A stretch of DNA of 64,000 nucleotides from Protula sp. h YS-2021 (Eukaryota > Annelida > Polychaeta > Sabellida > Serpulidae), in contig OX457024.1 in assembly GCA_949752745.1 (NCBI GenBank), positions 51,911,810 through 51,975,809 on the forward strand, written 5' to 3'. This document shows, in pieces, positions 11,753 to 21,781 of this stretch. The translations under genes and the position numbers were made by a program. Position 1 is the first letter of the stretch, and the number at the start of each line of letters is the position of its first letter. Below the pieces are notes generated by a model. It was not told the DNA's origin, did not search any database, and saw only the letters and a program-made list of their open reading frames with translations.

Positions 11753-11862
11753 AGAAAAAAGCCTTTCCGGTGGAGGAAGTGGCTTAAAAATGAGGCTAGA
11801 AACTAGACGGGTATCGGGAGAATGCAGTTTTTTAATCTACGCTTGTTTCTGTAATAAAAGTA
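11753..11862. repeat. DIRS right inverted terminal repeat
   Basis: Inverted partner of 5907-6005. The hAT-like element at 10698-11746 is inserted beside it. Confidence 0.75.
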
Positions 11863-12029
11863 TATTTGGAATAGGAACTTCGATGTACTGCTGGTATTGG
11901 CCTGTCCCCCTTACTAGTATCCTAGGAGGTTAAAACTGCCTAAAAACCATGTGTTCCCCAGTAACTCATAGATATTAACTTCAATTTTCGCAATGCCTCA
12001 GGTCGTTTGCAAGGTCGTTGGTCCAAGTG

Positions 12030-12670
12030 GACCCTTTCTTAGTCCCGAGTGGCCATAGTCCATCACCACTCTTCTGCCCTCCTCTGTGGAGGTGGGAGTC
12101 ACCTGGGACTAGCTCTTTCTGTCTTCCTACGCATAGGTCAGAAAGGGTCACGGTCACAATTCCTGTAATAGAAATGGCCATTTATCTCAACTTTCGAGAC
12201 TGTTGATCTTTCGGCGCACGTTCCAAGACACCGAGGTTCGGACTAGCAGGTTTGTCTTAAAGGCATACAATAAAATGGGACGGATGGTAGAATGGGACAT
12301 TGACACAGATAGGCTGAAACCTGCTTTACTCATTTTACTAATGCATATCCTTAGAACCACATACTTGAGAAAGTGTATCTTAAAAAGCACACTAAGTGCC
12401 CTAGTCCTAGATGACTCTTGCGGTCTTCCTATGACTGCAAGAGTCATAGTTCCTATAATAGAACTTGTCTTGATGTCAATTTTGCTAATCTCGGCGCACG
12501 ACTGGGGCCAATGGTGCTATTTTAGAAAGAGTGCATCACATAAATGACCCAATTATAAATTACAGCGCACAATTTTTATGATCAAATAACAATTTTGTAC
12601 TGAGGAAAATCGAAGTTTTGTTGAGATCAGGATATGAAAACCCCATTATCGCCCACAACAACAATGATTC
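12030..12670. repeat. Hairpin-bearing palindromic repeat, copy b (arms in tandem)
   Basis: Holds both arms seen at 4236-4740, but in the same direction rather than facing each other: right-type arm at about 12030-12290, left-type arm at about 12400-12670. The left-type stem is a perfect 11 bp (ATGACTCTTGC with GCAAGAGTCAT, 12410-12446). The first arm carries an extra nested inverted stretch between GACCCTTTCT (12030) and AGAAAGGGTC (12141). Confidence 0.65.
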
Positions 12671-12689
12671 TGCAATTGCAAAACCACTC

Positions 12690-13570
12690 TCAAGTGGTGA
12701 AAAAACCAAACAAATTGTCTTAAAATTTTAAGTAAAGGTAGCCAACATTACAGTCGACCTGGCTGTTACTTATTCTTTGGTAATTAAAAAAAAAATCGGC
12801 GAAAATTTGGGTGAGAAACCAGCAAATTTTCTGTAAAATCTTCAGGGAATAACCTCATTGCCTTGTTATTTTCGATAATTAACATTAGCAGACATTACTG
12901 CCAAATTGGCTATTTCCGTTTTGGACAATTGACCAAAAATTAGTGGGAATGTTGGCCAAAAACCGATATTCTGTAAAACGTCTCTCCTGGGTTTTCATGA
13001 AAACATTTGACAATTTTTGTGGCAGGTAGGGTGCATAGGTTTCCATGTATGTGTTACTTGTTTTGGCCAAAAATTGGCGAAAAAACCTGATTGTTTTTGT
13101 TGCATGTTAACCAACTCTAGGAAAATAGTCTTAATGTCTTGAAGTTTTAGGTGAAGACAGCAGACGTTACTGCCTACCTAGTTATTACTTTCTTTTAGTG
13201 AATGGCCAGAAATTGGCGGAACTTTTGGCCAAAAAACAAAAAGTTTTCAGTAAAACCGTGACAAACACCATAAAAATAGTCCTACTGTCTTTAAATTTTA
13301 AGAAAAGGTAGCGGACTTCATACCTTCCTGTTGTTGCGCTTTTTAGGGATTGGTAAAATATTGGCGGAAATTTTCTCGAGAAACTTTTAAAAAATTCAGC
13401 AAAATATTAACGAACTCCGGAAAAATAGTCTCACTATCTGGAAATTTTAAAGAAAGGAAGCAAAAATTCGGCGAAAATTTTGGCGAGAAACCAAAACAAT
13501 TAAGTAAAATATTAACGCACTCCAGGAAAATAAGATCATTGCATTGTAATTTTAAGTAGCATTAGCAGAC
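12690..13570 (+). repeat. Array of ~150-bp F-type core units
   Basis: Diverged units contain ATTGGCGAAAATTTT-like, AGTAAAATCTTAACGAACTC-like and GAAAATAGTCTTACTGTC-like blocks. The same units make up the cores at 34.2-36.0, 53.5-54.7 and 58.1-58.8 kb. No start hairpin is seen here, so it is a fragment. Confidence 0.7.
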
Positions 13571-13574
13571 ACTT

Positions 13575-14825
13575 CTGACTTTGACCGCGACCTAGAAGGA
13601 CAAGGTCACCGAGGTACCTCTTATGCAGCGTTGTTTAGGCCCAAAGGGTCGCAAATGAACTCAAAGTCGCTCTATCTCTAACCGTTTTCGAGATAATGGT
13701 CAACTTCCGGTTTTTGACTTTGACCGTGATCCAGAAGGTCAGGGTCACCAAGGTACCTCTTATATAACGTTCTTTAGGCCCAAAAGGTTGAAAATGAGCT
13801 TAAATTCGCTCTGTCTGTGTTTTTTGGAGATAATAGTTATATGTCTCCCCCCCCTCGGGGAGGCATATATTGTTTTTGGTCTGTCCGTCCGACCGTATGT
13901 CCGTATGTCCTTCCGTCAACAGCGATTTTTCAGTAACGAGGCAGCGGATTGCTACCAAATTTTACACACGTGTTGCCTGTAACCTACAGATAATGCCGAT
14001 GTATTTATTTTTCATATCCGACTGGTTTTCGATTTATGGCGAATTTTTTTTAATTTTTGACTTCTACATTTCGCAATGTATCTTCGTCTGTCTGCAGCGA
14101 TTTCTCAGTAACGAGCAGGGCGATCCCAAGCAAATTTTACACACGGGGTTTTCACTATGATATACAAATAATGCCCAAATATGTTTTTTCATTACCGGCC
14201 ATTTTTTCGACTTTTGGCGATTTTTTAGATTTGTTACATAAGGTAGAATTGATTCAAGCTAGAAGCGTGTCCCTTTGACAGACTGTGGCGCTGGGGAGAC
14301 ATATCCGTTTTTGAGCTTTAGCAAAAAGATAGACTTTCTAGTCAACTTCCGGTTTTTGACCTTGACCGTAATCCAGAAGGTCAAGATACCTCTTATGTAA
14401 TGTTGTTTAGGCCGAAAGGGTCGGGCGTGAGCTCAAAACACTGTGTCTCTGTTCTGGAGATAATAGTCAACTTCCGGTTTTTGACCTTAACCGTGACCTA
14501 GAAGGTCAAAGTCACCGAGGTACCTCTTCTGTTGTTTAGGCCCAAAGGGTCGAAAATGAGCTCAAAATGGCTCTATCTATTTATAACCGTTTTCGAGATA
14601 ATATTCAACTTCCGGTTTTTTTATTTTGACCGTGATCCAGAAGGTCAAGGTCACCTAGGTATCTCTGAGGTAACGTCGTTTAGGCCCAAAGCGCCGAAAA
14701 TGAGCTCAAAATCGCCCTCTATCTAACCGCTTTCGAGATAATAGTCAACTTCCGGTTTTTGACCTTGGCCGTGATCTAGAAGGTCAAGGTCACCGAGGTG
14801 CCTTAACATTGTTTAGGCCCAAAGG
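13575..14825. repeat. Tandem array of ~140-bp units, interrupted
   Basis: About six units share CAACTTCCGGTTTTTGACC, AGAAGGTCAAGGTCACCGAG, GTTTAGGCCCAAAGGGTCG and CGTTTTCGAGATAATAG. The array is split by the insertion at about 13839-14340. No coding sense is seen. Confidence 0.85.
13839..14340 (+). mobile_element. Hairpin-start element with two ~175-bp core units (E-like ends)
   Basis: Begins ATGTCTCCCC with a GGGGAGGCAT partner and has a GTCTGTCCGTCCGACCG tract. It then has two units opening with GCGATTTTTCAGTAACGAG and GCGATTTCTCAGTAACGAG (13922, 14097), and closes with GGGGAGACATATCCG. The ends resemble the 25.7, 36.0, 44.2 and 54.7 kb elements but the core does not. It interrupts a 140-bp array, whose unit resumes at 14341. 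Confidence 0.7.
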
Positions 14826-14827
14826 AT

Positions 14828-15030
14828 CCGAAGTGCATCCGCGCTTCAACGCACGTTAACCAAACATGCCAGTGGTCCAAAATGCCAACCGCGCATCAAC
14901 ACACGTTGAATAAACATGCGCACTGATCTAAAATAAGAATCGCGCATCAACGCAGATTAAATTATATGCGCTTTGGTCCGAAATATGAACCACTCATCAA
15001 CGGAAGCTAAGAAACATGCGCACTGCTGAA
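14828..15030. repeat. Tandem repeat, ~55-bp unit, four copies
   Basis: Units contain CGCGCATCAACGCACGTTAA-like and AACATGCGCACTGGTCC-like blocks, diverged from one another. Confidence 0.7.
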
Positions 15031-15094
15031 ATAATTGTTTATGTCCAACCAACAGTACACGTGTGTGGATTCAATTTCGATAAGTTTTTCGAAG

Positions 15095-15130
15095 GTATCT
15101 CTGGTAGACTTTCTAGTCTACAAGAGATAC
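15095..15130. repeat. Short near-perfect hairpin
   Basis: GTATCTCTGGTAGACT pairs with AGTCTACAAGAGATAC at 15 of 16 positions with a 4-nt loop. It is too short and isolated to assign a role. Confidence 0.5.
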
Positions 15131-15689
15131 ACAAGATCTGTTTCTCATTTTTCTCAGAAACACATCTTTGTATGTATTTATCGGTCTCTGTTCGGATTAA
15201 TTATCTAGTCAGCTCTTTGCCAATTTCAGGGAAATTCCCTTGCTCATGCACACTGGAATTGGCCTTATCGCTGTTCGTAAGCCTTGGAAATACTTGTTTT
15301 CTTCCAAAATTTTGATCAGAATGCCCTCAAGTGTTGCTTAAATGTGCATTAACCAACCATCTGTTGAAGAGTTACGTTTCTGGAGATCCATCAAAAATTG
15401 GCCAAATGGGGGAGGCGGGGGGCATTTTTTTTGGCCAACTTTGAAAGCCCTTATTCCGCTATTTTGATCAGATTATCTTTAAATTTTTTATAAATCGACT
15501 AAAATTGGCTAGTTGAGGGCATTTAAAAATATTTAGTAGCCGACGCTTCTTCTCCCACAGTTTGTGCGAATTTTCATCAACCGGATTTAACAATATGACA
15601 ACCGCTTTTTGGCGACCATGCAAGCCTAGTGACGCGTGATTTACTAGATCACGGCTGGTCACAATGTATCTGGACATTCTTGTTCAAAA

Positions 15690-15860
15690 CTTGTAAATGG
15701 AAAACCTAATGCTATACTCCCGTTTGGTGCCAGAATTATACCTCATCTCGAGGAAGCGGGTATCACCGTTGAGTGTTGCAAACTATATCGTTTCCGGTTG
15801 CCCTGAACGGACACTAGCCAAAGCGAAAGTTTTAAAGCCCTTTCATATTTCCCAAAAAGA
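15690..15860 (+). pseudogene. LINE C-terminal remnant
   Basis: Translates as a relative of the LINE tail at about 9700-9760 (ILPFGARIIPHLEEAGIT against LFGTRIIPHLQEPGIV). The reading frame fails soon after. Confidence 0.6.
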
Positions 15861-16436
15861 GACCAGAAATCAATATATATAAGTTTTTCTAGGAGTTAGT
15901 TTACTTTCTCATTTTAACCATTTTCCCTGGGGTCTTGTTATTTGGAAGTACTCCGGTGGTCTCACCATTCAGCCTTCCGATTTTGCTCGCGATCGAATAC
16001 GTTGTCGAAGCGTTCCCACGTTTATCGCATGAAAGCGTGGCAATCTCTGGTGTGCTTCTCCATCATGTTCTCCAGCACCTGGGATCTACTTAATTGCCAC
16101 CACTCCAATACGAGCACACTTTGCCGTGGATTGCGATCCTTACCGGGGGAAAACCGGGATCCTGGTCATTGAGCTGTCCTATCTTGCGACGTTGATTCCG
16201 CCGGCAAAACATGGCTTTGGCCCAATGCCTCAACCAAGAGGGGTGTTCATGGCGGCCCTTCATGACAGTGAACGGCTGGTGGTTTAGGTAAACCATACTA
16301 CAGCTTAAAGGCAAGTGTCAACATGTACATGCTATCCCAAGTGTCCTAGTCCCAGTGGGAAACCCCCGCTGCCAAGTATGGTGGTCAGAGTAAGGCCGGG
16401 ACCGGCAGACTTGGGAGAAAATTAAAAGAAACACAT

Positions 16437-17103
16437 ATGGAGAATAAAAACACAAAGATTCACAAAGCACTACAAGGCGATAACAAGCGTCTGCACTTAG
16501 ACATCGAGTTTCCTCCTAATCCCTACTATGAATACATCGTTGTTTCGCCACAACAAGGTTCTTTCAAACTTCCACCATTTTCGGTTCAAAAAGGTGTATG
16601 TTCTGCCATCGGTTCTCAACATTCTATCAAAAGACTCCGCTCAGGCGATATATTAATACAAGTATCTTGGGCCCAACAGAGTAAAAATCTGGAAATGAAA
16701 ACCTTTGCAAATATACCAGTGAAAAGCACCCCTAACCAGACTTTGAACTACACCAAAGGAGCCATCAGCCACCCTTAACTAAATTTCTGTACTAAGGTCA
16801 GAGGAGGAACTCGTGCATGAGCTGGACAAGTATAGAGTGACAAGATGCTGTAGACTCGACTTTCGCGGGACCCATATGCTTACACTCCGGAGATCATCGT
16901 TGCCGTCAGATGTAAGAGTTGGGTACCTCAAATTAGGCATCATGTCCTATATCCCCAACCCTGTGCGGTGTTACAACTGCCAACGGTACGGACATGGTAG
17001 TGGCAAGTGTAAAAGGTCAGAGGTAACATGTGCAAATTGCGGCGAGGACGGTCATGACTACAAATCTTGTACTTGTGATACCAAATGCATCAACTGCAAG
17101 TAA
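16437..17103 (+). pseudogene. LINE ORF1 (gag-like, CCHC zinc knuckles)
   Basis: Two frames: 16437-16778 (basic N-terminal half) and 16813-17103. The second has zinc knuckles CYNCQRYGHGSGKC and CANCGEDGHDYKSC and a partial third (CDTKCINCK). These bind nucleic acid in known LINE and gag proteins. A frame change lies near 16780-16810. Confidence 0.8.
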
Positions 17104-17584
17104 AATCACCGAGCAAGGATTGCGAAATGTGGCGGAGAAGGAAATGCGAAAAGTAAAGCATGAAAAGTCCATCCCATACTCAGAGGCACGAAAACTAGTC
17201 TAAAAGTCACAATCATCGAGTCGTTCTCACGCCGCTGCTGCCAAGATTGACACCCGAAGAGCTTCTTGTCAAACGGATATCATCCGGGTCACAACTCAAA
17301 CAATATGTCGCGTAAAAACTACTCCCAAAAAGTTGAAAGTTTCGACTGGCACCAATACTGACTCAGCAGATTTAAATATCACAGTGAGCAAGCCCATCGT
17401 CCATGTACTCCGTCACCCAGTCAGCCATCACCTAGTCAGCCGGGGGTAAAGTGAATACCCCAGACAAACAGGCTAGGTCAAAACTTAAGAACAAGGCCCG
17501 CCTTGCCAGAGAACGTGTGTAGCAGGCCTCCAACAGATTCCACCCGTTGATGGAGGTGGAGGGGCCTGAGGAAGGACAGTCGGC

Positions 17585-18391
17585 ATGGCAGCCGCTGCGA
17601 CCAGTCCAGCTGCACACATCAGACCAAAGAACGGCATCCCCCACTCCACTCCCCGTGCAACCAAAACCACCCAGGGTTTTGATACATCGTCAATAGCAAG
17701 TAACATGGCTATAACACAGTGGAACATTAGGGGTTTTTGGGCCAACTATATTGATATGCTAATTTTAATACATGTCTATAGTCCAGCCGTTTTCTGTATC
17801 CAAGAAACGCACGGTACAGAAAACAACCCACCTAACCTAAGAGGCTACGTTAGTTACAATAGCATATTTACAAATGACCGAGCTATAGGTGGAGTATCAA
17901 CATTTATACGAACAGATATCCCTCAAAGTAATATTCCAATAAATACAACCCTTCAGGCGCAGGCAACTCGCGCTACAATAAGAAAAACGTTTACAATTTG
18001 CAACATATACCTCCCTCAACCTCTCAAACCGCAACCAAACGAGATAAACGATTTATTAAACCAGCTACCCAAACCGGTATTGCTGTTGGGCGATTTTATT
18101 GCCCATAACCCCTTACTGGGCAACCATACAACAGATGGAAGCGCTCACTTTTCAATTTTACTTAAACAATCCATCCAACCACGACAAGAAAGAGTAGACA
18201 AGTGGAATTTTAACAAAGCAGATTGGCTACAATTCGAAGAATTATGCCATCAGTCAGTTACACGAGAATACCTTGAAAGTGGTAATGACTCCATTTTATT
18301 ATTCACTGCTCTGATACAAGCAAGAATCGGAAAGATTATCACACAAAGTATCCTGCTGTCGCAAAAAACTACACAATATCTGGTTCATTGA
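17585..18391 (+). pseudogene. LINE ORF2, apurinic endonuclease domain
   Basis: Motifs of the exonuclease/endonuclease/phosphatase fold appear in order: QWNIRG, VFCIQETH (catalytic Glu), ICNIYLP and LLLGDFIAHNPLLG. The family's GDFNAHN appears here as GDFIAHN, so the catalytic Asn is replaced by Ile. This domain nicks target DNA to prime reverse transcription. The frame breaks before the RT. Confidence 0.82.
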
Positions 18392-18799
18392 TGAAAGCAA
18401 ACGGTCAATAGCTCTTCGAAAACAAGCATTAAAACAGTACATCACTCATCCGGATACCGTTAGAAGAATGGAATATAAAAGGCTCAGTGCGATCGCTCGC
18501 AAGACTGTAAAACAAAGTAAAAACTCTCATGGGAGGAGTTTGTTTCTAAGCTAAGAAAACGTGGGACATGGTTAGTAAAATATCTGGCAAAGGCTGTCGA
18601 GGTCCAGTGAGCCACACTTGCAAAAAAAACACCACTATAACAGGGAGAAAAGAAATATCTAACGTCCAGGGAGAAACATTTGAACATAACTCATCCTTTA
18701 AGCACTATAGCGAAGACTGTAGACGGCATGATGCACTTAAAGAACGAGACAACATAAAGTTTTCCTCAGACAGTAATGATTCTTAAAGCTGCGATTTCT

Positions 18800-19473
18800 C
18801 ACTGAATGAACTCCGACAGGCCTTAAACAAATCTCACGATTCCGCGGCTGGCTCAGATGATATACACCACCAAACCCTTAAACACTTGCCAGATAAAAGC
18901 TTGGAAATACTTTTGGGCCTACTTAACCAAGTATGGAAATCTGGCAACTTTCCAGAAATATGGAGAGAAGCTATTATCATACCAGTACCAAAACCAAACA
19001 AAGACCCCACAAGCCCACAAAGTTATAGACCATTCTTCTTAACAAGCTCATGGTGTAGAACATTTGAACGTATGATAGCTGACAGACTCACTTGGTATCT
19101 AGAAAGCAATAATTTTTTTGCCGATATACAGAGTGCTTTTAGGAAGCAAAGAAATACCCTGGACCACCTTGTGAGACTAGAATCGTATGTAAGAGAAGCC
19201 TTTATCAATAACGAACATGTCGTCACTGTCTTCTTTGACTTGGAAAAGGTCTATGACACAGCATGGAAGCACGGAATACTACAAGATCTCTCGGACTTGT
19301 GGCTGCGAGGCCGCCTACCTGAACCTTTCTGGAAGACTGGTCCGCCTTGGGGCCGTGTTCTCAGACTACCTCGAACAAGAGGAAGGTTTCCCAAGGGATG
19401 CATTCTTTCCATTCTTTTGTTCGTGATAAAGATAAATAGCATCCGACATACCGTGAAACCGGGGATAGACTAA
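18800..19473 (+). pseudogene. LINE ORF2, reverse transcriptase (fingers and first palm motif)
   Basis: Shows IIIPVPKPNKDP, SYRPFFLTS, FERMIADRL, QSAFRKQRNTLDHL, FFDLEKVYDTAW (first catalytic Asp) and PKGCILSILLF. It ends at a stop at 19471, before the YVDD-type motif. It is collinear with 8476-8720 in the first LINE. Confidence 0.85.
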
Positions 19474-21110
19474 AATTTATTTCAGTTTCTACTTACCAGA
19501 CGTAGAGTTAAATATTACTGTAGCGACCATTTTTATGTTGTTTTCTTTTTTATGACTTAATGATAAATAAAAATAACAAACAGCGCTTAAATTACAGATT
19601 ACATATATTATCATTTTTTGTTGCCACTTTTCAGCGTTTGAACTGTTTCTGGCATGAGTAGCTATCCCGGGTACGTCGAAAATTTTTTCTGTGCACAGGG
19701 ACTGGTTGCAGTCTATAACAACATCTGCTCATTGAACTGCAATTCTCGAGGTTTCTTTTCTAGTTTCTAAATGGTCATTCCCCTGCAGTTTTAATTAGGT
19801 TACTTTAAAATTTAATACGAGTGATTCAATGTAAGGTTTCTGCTGAATTTTATTGTTTCTTTTTTTTTTTTTTGGGGGGGGGGGGGGGATTCCCCAAAGG
19901 TTGACCAGATGCCGTCATTTGAAAATTGTTCAGTAACCGTTTTTCAAAATGCACCAATTGCGGTTTGGTAGAATTGCTTTCATATTTAATATGAATCATC
20001 CCTGGTTGTTCTTTACTTGAAGAAATTTACTTGTTGGCTATACTACAAGAATTTTGATACTCAACTCACTGGATGCCAGTTTGGAGATGAATACCAGCTC
20101 ATAATACAAGAGAGAAAAAAAACTACCTATAACGATAACTTTTGAATATAATGTACTAAAAAAATTGTGGGGTACGTTTATGTAATAATAAAGGCTTTTG
20201 TATCTCTGGGCTTTGTATCCAACACACCTTGTGACCCGGGTCCCTCTGTCCGGCATTCAGAGAGACAGATATCACTAGCTCTAAATAATAATAATAATCA
20301 TAATCATAATAATCATAATTATAATAATCATAATTATAATAATAACGTTACACTTAAAAATAAGTTTTAATATATTTTGCTAAAGAAGTCATTTTTCAGC
20401 TAAGACCGTTATATCGTAGGAGACTTTTGGGCTCTAAGACCCTTGTGTTCCGGACCACTTTATCCCGGATACTCCAGCCTTAGGTTCTTTGCAGATTTCT
20501 TGGCTGATCTAGACTAATCAAGTCCCAAGACAGTCGTCTGGACCCCTGTGATCTTGCCTGTTTAAAATGGTCGACTGCGGAGTAGTAGAATAGCTTCTAC
20601 CCCCAGAAATGCATATCTTACAGACTGACATAAGCAAAATGGGTGGTTCCAGTGTGACCCTACCTAGTACATTATTCATCTATTATTTCATGCTACTTTG
20701 TATAACAAAGCTGGAGGGTGTTGTACAGATTTTGTGTTAAGAAACCCCACGTTATGTGATTCGTAAGAACTTGGAAAAGAATTTAATCACATAACTGCAA
20801 TTTAAAACGTAGACTGTGTAAAGGTCAGACTTACCTAGTGACTGTGTAATGCGGTCTGTTTCCGCATAACCTAGAAAAGATATCTGGTTTATTATATTAG
20901 TAATTCCACCATCTAGATATCCCAGTCCCAACACCACAGGTGAATTTAAAAAATTCGATTAGGTTATCCTAATTAGCCGCAGTTAGTCCCTTGGAACTAA
21001 TAACAGGTATGACGACATTGGTTACTATATAATGTAACGTGTCCATTGTCCAACGCATTGAGACTTCCACTTATGTGTCTGTAATTTGTCACTTTCAAAT
21101 CTGTTTTCAG
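19474..21110. other. No gene seen; G-run and AT microsatellite
   Basis: Contains a T-run followed by a G-run (about 19860-19889) and an imperfect CATAAT microsatellite (20284-20345). The promoter and any non-coding first exon of the CCDC112-like gene must lie here or up to 21685, but no core promoter element can be pointed to with confidence. Confidence 0.5.
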
Positions 21111-21312
21111 CGCTCCCTTCTGTATTATCTGTGTAACTGTTGCCCTTTGGGACAACCCACACGGCGGGAGACTTCTATATTATCTGTGTAGCGGATGCCC
21201 TTTGGGACAACCCACACGGCGGGGGACTTCTATATTATCTGTGTAGCGGATGCCCTTTGGGACAACCCACACGGCGGGGGACTTGGTCAGTTTCACTGAC
21301 AATTACTTGTTT
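21111..21312 (+). mobile_element. Short A-type element: three 57-bp units and conserved tail
   Basis: Three tandem units each contain ATTATCTGTGTAGCGGATGC, CCCTTTGGGACAACCCACAC and end GGCGGGGGACTT-like. The tail is GTCAGTTTCACTGAC (a 6-bp stem with 3-nt loop) followed by ACTTGTTT. It has the same tail as 31486-32475 and 41913-43416. The start hairpin is not seen, so the copy is partial. Confidence 0.7.
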
Positions 21313-21695
21313 GCTTCAGAGGTCTTAGTTTAAATAATTCGGTGTTGTAAACAAAAAGTGTAGGTTTACATAGTGTTAATATCAGTGACAGAAGTACTTA
21401 ACCCAAGAGTAACTAAAATCTAATTATAATATTGGATAAACCATGATCTGGTGTGCTTTCTATTGGATTCGGAAGCAAAGCCAACGAGCGAGCCGTTGCA
21501 CGGTTCGTTCACCGAAAACAAAAATGCAGTGGTTCCAGCCTGAAATGAAAACTTCGCAACTCTGACGATGAGTCAGCGGTCAGGTCTAAATTTGAATAAA
21601 ATGGAATTTGAAATCGATACACCTGTCAGCATTGCGAAATGTTGAAACTGTCCTGTTGCTATATTTCAGTTTTGCCACCCACCAGAATCAGCACC

Positions 21696-21781
21696 ATGGC
21701 CGCAGAAGGCGTCAGTTACACAAAGAGCGAGCAGGCCAGGAAGATGGAACTCGTTAAAGAAATTCATCAGCTCAATATTAA
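21696..21781 (+). CDS. ccdc112: ccdc112 exon 1 (start codon)
   Basis: Residues 1-29, opening [10 protein letters not shown]. Ends in phase 2 before the donor GTGGGT. Acceptors CAG at 21669 and 21685 imply an upstream non-coding exon. Confidence 0.85.

Larger units (their letters stand above)
5907..11862 (-). mobile_element. DIRS-like tyrosine-recombinase retroelement, nested and broken
   Basis: Hallmarks in order on the minus strand: right inverted repeat (about 11753-11862), gag-like ORF (10483-10007), RNase H region (8475-7460), tyrosine recombinase (7455-6545), internal complementary region (6490-6528) and left inverted repeat (5907-6005). The two ends match in inverted orientation through ATACCCGTCTAGTTTCTAGC and a GGAAAGGC block. 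DIRS elements are known to replicate through circular DNA and integrate with the recombinase, so no target duplication is expected. A LINE sits where most of the reverse transcriptase should be (8476-9913), and a hAT-like element sits inside the right end (10698-11746). The copy is inactive. Confidence 0.85.
16437..19473 (+). mobile_element. Jockey-like LINE, 5' portion with ORF1, endonuclease and half of RT
   Basis: On the + strand in order: gag-like ORF1 (16437-17103), AP endonuclease (17585-18391) and reverse transcriptase up to just before the catalytic YVDD-type box (about 18800-19473). A GC-rich leader with GGGGGAAAACCGGGATCC lies at about 16145-16400. The order ORF1, endonuclease, RT is that of Jockey-clade LINEs. 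The 3' end is missing, which is unusual because LINE copies normally lose the 5' end; a rearrangement is likely. Frameshifts make it inactive. Confidence 0.85.
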
